Below are positions 1 through 9,600 of a stretch of 26,585 nt of DNA, piece by piece. Where the stretch lies: positions 359,921 through 386,505 of the forward strand of contig MPNW01000021.1 in assembly GCA_011800805.1 (NCBI GenBank), in the 5' to 3' direction. A program made the position numbers and the translations under genes. This DNA comes from Hirudo medicinalis. Lineage: Eukaryota > Annelida > Clitellata > Hirudinida > Hirudinidae. How positions within the stretch are numbered: position 1 is the stretch's first letter; each line of letters opens with the position of its first letter. A model generated the notes under the pieces. The model had not been told where the DNA came from. It did not search any database and worked only from the letters and a program-made list of their open reading frames with translations.

Positions 1-421
1 TAATAACAATAATAATGACAATAATAATAATAATAATAATAACAAGAACAATAATAACATAATTTGAGAGAACCTTCTCAGGGATTTCAGGTTATCAAAT
101 GTTCACATGTAACAACGAGAAGATGCACGTTATGTTTGGAAATGACTTTTTTGTGACAACACGTTTCACTGCATAATCGATACTTGGGAGTCGAACATGT
201 GTAAAGATACTAAGTACGAGTTCAATGCAACTCAACGACAACCTGATTCAGCAATAATGATAATGTGCATGATAATAAACATAATGCTACACGGCCATCA
301 TGACAATAATAATAACAAGAACAAGGACAAGGACAAGGACAGGATACTTTAAGAGCAGGTGACTAATTCGATACTTTACAAACAGGTGACCAATGGGATG
401 ATACTGTAAGATGACACATAC
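1..421. repeat. Gs-alpha intron end with AAT microsatellite, ACAAGG repeat and 27-bp duplication
   Basis: Bases 1-58 are an imperfect AAT/AAC microsatellite. 300-342 holds AAT units followed by about four ACAAGG/ACAAGA hexamers. 343-369 and 370-396 form a tandem duplication of 27 bp (GATACTTTA...CAGGTGAC in each). No further Gs-alpha exon is seen, so this is intron downstream of the exon ending at 422. Confidence 0.7.
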
Positions 422-601
422 CTGTTGTTCCAAATGGTGCTGAACAAGTCAAGGGACTCCCTCATTCGGTTCTGCGTGCTGTCTTCCCTCAGAACCATGT
501 TGTAACTGCTACAGTCAGTGATGAAGATGATGGCAGTGACATCATTAAAACATTGAATCCACTTGCGTCGCTCGTCTCTCTGACCACCCACGTCGAACAT
601 A
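422..601 (-). CDS. GNAS: Gs-alpha coding exon 8 (switch II)
   Basis: 180 bp. Begins T-ATG TTC GAC and includes [16 protein letters not shown] with the catalytic Gln, then [18 protein letters not shown] and ends at SIWNN-like TIWNN(R). The acceptor is CTTGCAG|T and the donor AG|GTATGT. It spans what I recall as two exons (9 and 10) in vertebrate GNAS. The next exon (WLRTISVILFLNKQD region) is not found in bases 1-421 and must lie outside. Confidence 0.97.
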
Positions 602-3600
602 CTGCAAGTTGAAGGTCACTCGAAGGTTAAATAACCCGGCGAAATAGTTTATTTGTTGTTCCTTCTTCAGATGTTTCGTAGTTAGATATCTAAATATCTT
701 GATCAATTAACTGAGAATAAACGTAATTTAACATCGCATCATTTCATGTCCATAAATTAATGCATCTTTATTCTTGTAAATGTCTTTAAGCAAGTTTTGT
801 CAGAAATTCCTCGCACCTCATTTCCATGGATGTCGACAAGTGCAAGAAATGCAACAAAATGAAAATGAATTCACGGCCACTAACTGAAAGTTAACTTTGT
901 CTACTGTAAACTTGGTTTCGAAAATACCGGAAGTGAGGACACGACATCTAAGTATATCCTGAAAATTTATTTTCGAAAATCACTCGTAAATTCTAAAATA
1001 AATGATCATGATAAATATGAATAAATGATAAATAATTGAAAATAAATTAATGTAAACAAATCCTTAAAAATTAAACACAGAGAAATTTATTGAAGTTGTT
1101 GAAATCCCGGTAAATATCCAGGTTGATGTAATTATAATATTAATTATGATCATGCAATGATGCAATCAAAGTATCATTGTGATTAAAAACTGTCAGGGAT
1201 GAAAGATAAAAATAGAATTCACAGCAGATAAGTACCACATCAACATCATCCCTGATCTCAGGTCTAACCCAGGGCCAAGAATTCATATTCCTATAAATAG
1301 CTCAACAGGGTTCTTCATAGCAAGTTATGCTTCCAATGAGGGCAATTATATTTGGTATGAACTTTAATGCATCCTTAAAGCGTCTCCATGACATTCATCA
1401 TCATCATCATCATCATCTGCAACAGCAGCACCACCACCATCATCACCGCCATCGTCACCATAGACGGGCTTTTGTATATAGTATTTCTAAAGTTAATATT
1501 CATTAATATGCAGTGATTTATATTAACTATACTAACAGCTCAGATTGTGCATTGTGAATGCTTACAATTATAAAAAAAATATGCAAAAATGAAAAATATG
1601 GCATGAATGCAAATTACATAAGAACACTTGTTCAGACTGTCAGACTTAGTGAATTCATTCAGGAATAAATTTCAAAAAAATTTTTTTTTTAAAACTTGTT
1701 ATTCATGAAAATGGAATGAGCAGCAACATGACCAGTGAGAGCAGCAATATTTCTGAAACTTGTCAGCTCATTAAAAATAATGCTGACCAGTCTGATGATT
1801 GCAGGTTCTCATTTTCAATGACTTAATGAATTTCATTGGTCGTATGGTTGAATGATCACAAACATTCTTCATCTGAGGTTTAGCAACATCATCATCCCCG
1901 ACACTCAATAAGTCAGTCAATCAATTAATTGAAGTATGCTTGATGTAGCTATGAGGTTTGGCCAACCAGTAGGAGTAAAACTGTACAAAATGTAAACTGA
2001 ACATGGAATCAATTAACTCCTACGACTTAATATCGCCTCTGAAGCAGACGTAAAATCTGGAACTGCAGGAGCCTACAGAGATCACGTGATTGGCTATAAA
2101 TTTCATTCCTAAATAACCAGAGGTCCTACGAATTCCAGTGAGGAATTTGTTTTGCATCCACGAGAAGAAGAGAGGATGGATGGAAGGAAGAGGAAAAATG
2201 GTAGGTGAGGAGCGCACTTTGCCTCACTTGGAAGTCAAAAGAAAAAAGATCCACACCATCCAAAAAACGCTGTTAGACAACATTCTCCGATGAAGATGGT
2301 GATCATGGTGACGATGATGGTAATTATGGTGACAATGGTGATGAACACTTCGTTGAACTCACTTGTTCTGTGGGCATGTATTCTGGCATCTTCAGCTCGT
2401 TCGTCTTGTCTAAAAAGCTGAAAAAACATCGTTGAAAGTTCACATCAGGAATTAATGGCTGATCGATGGTAGCTCTTTTACCACAGTCATAAATGATGAT
2501 GATGACTACGACGATATGATGATGATGATGATGACGATGATGATGATGATGATGACGATGATGATGATGATGATGGCATCCACACGAAGAGCAGAAACAC
2601 AAACGCACACTGGCAGAATCTCTTCACAACAAGCTTGAACCAACTTCAGCGGATACGTACGTATTCAGGAGAAGGTTTGTGAAGTTATAACAGCCAGAGC
2701 CATCACCATCATAATTACCACAAACAACATCATCATTACAACATCATCACCAGCACCGTCTTCTCCAACACAGCACTGCAAAACGATTAGCAAAACATGC
2801 TGTAACATCCGAGTTGACCAAATTCTCGGTTATCTTTATCATCGATGACGTCACCGATGCTATCTAAAATTAGCCACAGCATGCTTATTTTTATCCACTC
2901 GACACGCACACAGACGCGGTCAATAGCAGGAAAACGAAAGCGCTCGTCTCAGCGTAGCACTTTCAACATGCAGAGATTGTCTGCTACGTGCACGAGCCAA
3001 GGAAGTGCGTGTTGGCTTTTCCTTGGACAGTAATTCTAGTGCCGGTACAGACTGCAGAGACACTATGGAACTTATGGTGATGATGAAGTGGTGCTCATGA
3101 CGACAGGGATGATTAAATAATCTCTGGCTAGAAGGCAATGCCAACAACGACAACAGCAACAAAATCAACATCATCATCATCATCAACAACAACAGGATCG
3201 AATCAATAGTTGGACACTGCATTGTAAAATATTGATCCCAAGTCTGATGCGCTTTTGCAGGCTCCTCCCCTCAGTGATTGACATCCGACAGACATTGTGC
3301 ACATCGCATCTAATACAATACAACGAGCTTACAGTAACATACTGTACACCACCCCTAATGCGACAAGAACACACCACCAATGCAACACTGCATTTCTAAT
3401 TTTGGAATTCACAGCATTTGGTCACGTGATATATTTCACGTGAGAATTGACAACAATCCTTCTCTCGCACCTCAACACCTCCAACTTTGATTAATAAAAT
3501 CATTTCTGACTTCTCCAAACCAAAATGAGAATAACCAACAGTCAATGACCCAATAGCAACACAAAATATAGAAATGTTCAAATTACTCTTCATAAATGAT

Positions 3601-6600
3601 GAGGCAGTAGTGATAATGTTTAATTAAGGTTTGGAAGAATTACTGACGAACTATTACTACTTATTATCAATAATTTCAACTGAATGTCATTTTACTAATG
3701 TAATGATGCTGAAGAAACAATTGATAGAAATGCTTGGAAATTCAACTCAAGAAATTATGACAAGTCCAACCCTTCCAAAGTACAATTACGCACATAATAC
3801 GAGGTTCGTAATTAACTTTATACAACCTTTAAATACCAATTCATCTCATTGTATTGACATAAATTCACGGATTTCCGAGCCCTACTTACACTCCTTACTC
3901 AGCACACCAACAAAATCCACAAGCACAACAATAATAAAAGTTGAGATTTTGCAACGACATGTTTACTTAATGCCCTCTCATTATAACAGATTGCGAAAGG
4001 ATGGGGAAGTAATTTAATAATAAATAAAAATTACTTGCTATTATTAGACCATCATTGGAAGTGAGAGAACGAGCCCAAATGCAAGAGTGTAGTTAAATTT
4101 GATCAATTGTCAGATTTTTAAGAGGTCTCAGTCAATTCATCGCAACAAACTGAGTCTAAAAATATTCTTTAATGGAAGCAACGTTATGATCAACGGATAG
4201 CCACTGAAAAAGCTGAATTTTGAAGCCCAAATTGCTCCAAAGGCAATCCGTCGGTCAACTCAACTCCTCAGAACCTCCGAAGTTAGAAATCCTAAACGTC
4301 ACTCCCTGCATTCAAAAGATAGATTCATCATTTCCCTCTCGTGGATATATTTTTTATCAATTCCACAGCGGTCTCCCAAAAGACTTGGAATATTTCTAAG
4401 CTACTTCTAAATTGAATCTGACTCACAAAGTGTGTTTGATGAAAGAATTTCTAATCCATACAAGATGTAGGCAATATTGGGTTGTACAGTTGAAAGAAAG
4501 AAGAAATTTATTTTTATATCTAACAAGAATTGCATGATTTGGTTTGCAAATGTCAAGTAAATAATAAAACAATGGAACATTTAAAGCAACACTCATTTAT
4601 AGCTTAAATATTCTCTCCCACAAAATTTCAATTGTTTTTTTTTATGTGCAGTCCTCAGCACAACAAAGCAATATGAATGCAATGAATGCTTAAACCAACA
4701 AGTAGAAGAGCTACCTAGCAGAACATTGGCATAATTGTAAAACAATATGTTTCCTCAGCCATTCTGCAGAATATCTGCACAGAATATCAACATGAACTGA
4801 TCTGATGATTGAAAACTCTAGGCTTAAATTAAGTAACAAGTGATAAATAAAATATCAACTAATCAATCAATTAAGACCAGCGAGTTATAAGCATTTATTT
4901 CATTACAAGCACCCAATACCTTTCAACTCAACTGAAAACCATCTCAAGCACACACCCAGAGGTTTTTTGAAAGTGATTCCATAAAACCTAGCAGAATAGC
5001 TAAAATATTTAGAATAGAGCAATGGTTTGACAAGACTAATAAAGTAATATGGCCAAAATTCATACAAAAATATCTCCAAGTATATCACGATTCAATATTT
5101 CTGGTTCATTTGAAATGGATAAGATTTACATCTTTGTACAAATAAATGAATTTAAAGAGGCAACGTCATGTACATCCATAAGTCACTGTAATATATTGTA
5201 TTATTAGATTATAATATTATATGTCATAATATTAAAATAAATAGTGTTATTAATCTTACTATTTGGCACAATCTATTAACTGGTACTCATTGGATCTCTC
5301 AAAACATGCTCTGACCCCTTTGTCTTTCCATAGTATTTCAGTGTGCATGTAAAACTCCTGGAAGATTAATTCAATTCTTTCATCTAAATATCTTCATCTA
5401 AAAAATAGCATCATCTAAAAAACATTAACTAATTGAAAGTAAAGACAAATTTTCCAACATGATATTTGTCATTAAATGCAAGAATAGAACTTTTGAGAAG
5501 TATCTTATCTGAATACAAAATGGTCAACTGTTAAGCACCACCAATCAACAATCCTCCCAAAATTACCTCATAGCTGTCATTTACCAAATAGGGATTAAGA
5601 AAAGAAATATCATGTTGCATCATATAAAAATGTACTCTGTAATTGTATAAATTCATAGTTTGTAAACAAATATCAGTAATATTCACGGGGGTGAAGCTGA
5701 AGTCTGGCTTGCTTGCAACTTGCAGGATGTAATCTACTGATGGCTGGTTGGCCCCATTGGCCAATTGGACAGGGGGATCTATTGTGCTCATGGAACCCAC
5801 TATTGTCTGAAAATGATCAGTAAATGAGATAAGAAGTTGAATTTAAATATTTTTTCTTTAATCCTCAACTATGTCCATCCAAGATTACGACCAAGTGCAA
5901 TAAAATATCCCGAGTTTGAAGATATGAATGGACAAGATTTACTGAGATTAAACTTGGAAAGATCAAATTTTGTGGCATAAAATGGAACATTATAATGAAT
6001 ATGCATCGATTTGGAATTAATATTATATAACTTATGGGTACATTTTTATTTTGTCCAACATCAAGAGAAATCAAATTAACTTTCCCTATCCATATCTTGC
6101 CAGCTTACTTGAAAAAAAAATTATCTTTTGAGAAAGGGCACAATCATCACGTTATTATCCAAGGTAGCATGCAGATCAGCAGTTGTGCTCAAGCAGTTTG
6201 AACGGGCCTTGGCTATTTTAGCAGCCTTCATTGTAAATTATTGACATCCAAAATGGTTTTCACATCATCCTTTCGACAAAATTGAAAGTAGTTACCAGGG
6301 AAACCAATTACGTATAGATGTGTGACAGCTAAACTAAATACTGAAATTTAGAATATTTTAAGTACATGCATCTTTTTAACCTAGCATTGAAGCCAACCTT
6401 GAGAATGTTATCAGCATCTGTGGATGTTAAAAATAACTTCTAAATCTATTAATAGACGGGGTCAGAGCAAGAGCAGCTTTTTCAGTTTTTAATTTGGCAG
6501 TCATCAATTGTTTAAATTGATCTGAGAACTATGACATTCCAGTCCTGTTCTCATGTTCACGTTCTACTTCAACAGTACAGCGTTCTCAGGGCGCCATTTT

Positions 6601-9600
6601 TGTTCTCGTGGGATGACCAGGGAGGCTATGAAAGTCGCATTTTCTGGCCATCAGTGACACTAAGTTCGACTAAAAGTGTCGCCCATGCTCTTGGAGAAAT
6701 ATTAGGATGGCACTCAAGAGGATGTCGGCGGTGCCGGTTCATCCATCACGTGAAGCCATTACACGCGGCTCACGTGCCATGCAAGGAAACATATTCGACC
6801 AATTGAGTCATCAGTGAAGTGCAAAACATCAACACCATTTCCAACGCGACCATCCAATAATAGAGGACTTAGTCACAAATGAGTTCTCTATTTAAAGTGG
6901 TTTATCTTAAATAAGTTTCAGTCAAGAGTTCTAGTCTCTATTAGGATGTGCGAATTTAGTGTACGAATAACTGAACTTGAATCGACTTGTCGCATGATAA
7001 GCATTGGCTCAGTGTTTAGTAATGGTAATGTTCAAGTTATTGAATTGTAAAACATCTCAGGTGTTCCCAATTTGAATTTGATGCTAATACTTCATGAACT
7101 ACCACTATGAACAGGGACGTCATTTTAGGTTTATCTGGCGAGGGGAACAAACCCTTGCAAAACTTGAGGAGATGACCTTTTTTGCTTCTAGCCAAAAGTC
7201 ATGGGAGGAAGAGCCAATCAGGGCACCCCCCCCCCCCCCAAATGAAGTCCCTGACTATGAGTACCAATTTAACAATTTGAAAAAAAAAACAATATTTAAT
7301 GACATCTTAGGCAAAGTGCTATGAAACGTATGTGACATAAGAACATTCAATGATTCATGCTATGAAATAGTTGCTTTACTTTCAAACCAATTAGACATAA
7401 TCAATAAACCATCACTTGTACATTCAATGTGATAGGCTTCTAAATGTAATAAGGCCATCATGAAATGTCAAAAGGCAAAGTCTGTTTGTCAAAAGAGTCT
7501 ATAAAGTAAAGGTTAATGTGTTTTGATTCCACAGAACAGTTACTGAAGATCACAAATAAGAACAAGTTTTCAAGTTTCAAAACCATCATTCCATTAAAAG
7601 ACAAAATAATTTGAGCTGATATTTTCATTTCATTAAAATGTGATTCAAAATAATATAAATACAAATATAAAACTTATTTCTGCTTAACATCAAAACACTG
7701 ATTTCCCTCCAATCCATCAAACAAGAATGTTGTTGGTTTAGAAATGGGTCAACTGTTTGAATGACTTTAGTATGTAAACTTTGAGATGCATGCACATTAA
7801 TGAATAAAAGTAGTTTATCATTTAAAATATCACATAATCAGAAAAGACACACCAGATTGCTAATGGCTGACTATCAATGTTTAATTATTTATTGCCATCA
7901 AGGATGCATTTGGCCATCAAAACTCACTAACCAGAATTGCATCTTTCAGATTTCGTCGTATGTCATCAGCTTTTTGCTTCCTTTCTCTGGAAATAATTAA
8001 TCACATTAATAATTAATAAATCATATTAGCACTGAAAATAACTCGAACAAGCTTTTGGCAAGGTTTCACATGCCAGACTGTTCGACTTAAAAAGGTACCT
8101 GCACATGTGAAAGTAGTTACAATGGACCAAATGCTATTTATCTAATAATAATCATTCAGAGTTAACATGAACAGGGAATATTCTATCAGGCACAATGGCC
8201 TTAACTCTATGCAATGTCAATGTTCATAGGCCATTATTTCTTGTGTCATTTAAAACTTCTGATGCACCACTGATTGCCAACAGTTCCAATATATATAATT
8301 GGTATACAAACATCAAAAGTTACTGTTATCGAGGTAATATAACAATATTTAGAAAGTAGGATCACAGTTGGAATACTGAAGTAAGGAACTCCTACAAAGA
8401 TTCATTGATACCATTGAAAGTTTGCAGAGAAAAGGATAAATCAGAGAACCTGCCATGGTTCTGATTATAGAGAGACTTTTGGGTTTTTAATAATAATATT
8501 ATATGCATGCAGAAAAATGAGGGCATACTTGATTTTGTAGGGCAATATGATGAATGATTCAGAGAATCATTGTGCAGATGATTTGAAGTTCCAAGAAAAG
8601 AACAAGCGAATACCAGCAAATATTGTAAACATCTGTACTTCACAGAATCAAATTTTTTTTAAAGAAACTGGTTGTTTGAGATTAGGAAATCTACCACAAA
8701 TAATTGTAAACTGTCGAGACCTATCAGTATTATTAATCATCACTTAATGTATTGTATGGCTTTAGAATGTTTGAACTGATAATAATGTTCAGTTGTTTCT
8801 GCATTGTTGGATTTCTTCTTCTTTTTTTTTGATTTTGGGTTTGGTGTTTTGAAAATGATAAAAATGTGACATCCTCTATTTGCTTGATATGAAAATATTA
8901 ATTTATTTAGAATATTTAGAGTATCATTTATATATCTAAATAAAACTTGTAATAGAGCTCAATTTTTATTATATGATAACTGTTTGAAAGCATAACTTAT
9001 AAAAATTATAAATATTTTCTAGCATCTCAGAGAAGATAGTCAATTCACAAAAATTGATATGTATAATTATTTAATATTTAATAATTATTTTTGGCTCCAA
9101 ACTATTCTTTGTTCAACTTGATCTGGCAGAATTAAGCACTGTTTGAGACCACGGAATGTTCTAAACTGGTCCTTATTTCTCCATGTTTCCATCCTCCAAT
9201 TCATTTAATGATTGCTTACTTAATATTAAAAACCACCTTTAAAAATCAAAAATACTGAGATGAGGTGATTGAGGAAGAAAGTGAATCATAAACAAGTGGA
9301 AGCAGAAAGGATCATTATGCCAATAAATACCTACTACCATGAAACTGATTATAAAAAAACTTCAAAATGATAAATCAAGGTAACTGTTCAAGGTATTCCT
9401 GTTACAGGAATATTAGATGTGGAGAGGATGAATCAGCCCATCACAGCTTAAGTATCAGCAAATTTTGCAGCTTTTAATAATTAGCAATTGAGATTTTGAT
9501 ATCTAGAAGCCAGTTTAAAAGATCTTTTGATTTTTATAAGAACAATAATCCTAATCACAAATTTTTAAGACTGAAAGCAAAAGCAAATCTCTCCAAAATG

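Larger units (their letters stand above)
959..2362 (-). other. Gs-alpha intron 6 with CAT-type microsatellite
   Basis: A 1.4-kb intron. 1395-1461 is a CAT/CAC/CAG triplet repeat. 2286-2345 is a degenerate GGTGAT repeat abutting the next exon. One TCACGTGA at 2082. No other coding signal is seen. Confidence 0.8.
2418..5259 (-). other. Gs-alpha intron 5 with ATG triplet repeat and regulatory-like motifs
   Basis: A 2.8-kb intron. 2493-2575 is a (ATG)n array with ACG interruptions, 2701-2755 a CAT/ACA-rich stretch and 3169-3190 a CAT run. 2840-3060 is CpG-richer and starts with the CRE. An open frame of 128 codons at 3631-4017 on the plus strand has no ATG at its start (TTG) and no recognisable domain. 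4020-5259 shows nothing else. Confidence 0.75.

Noticed and set aside
181..205. tRNA T-arm-like TTCGACTCCC on the minus strand
   Set aside because: No pairing T-stem, acceptor stem or anticodon arm around it.
2020..2217. Minus-strand peptide [18 protein letters not shown] as a divergent Gs-alpha switch I exon
   Set aside because: The true switch I exon ([17 protein letters not shown]) is at 885-958 with correct splice sites and phases.
2324..2608. His-rich 94-codon minus-strand frame
   Set aside because: Most of it is the (ATG)n microsatellite read in the CAT frame; only its FLDKTNELK... part is real, as Gs-alpha coding exon 6.
2920..3222. 100-codon minus-strand frame with Met and Leu runs
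   Set aside because: Low-complexity translation of CAT/CAA repeats in a Gs-alpha intron.
3631..4017. 128-codon open frame on the plus strand
   Set aside because: It begins with TTG, lies in a Gs-alpha intron, has no domain or codon bias, and a frame this long is not improbable in 26 kb of six-frame sequence.
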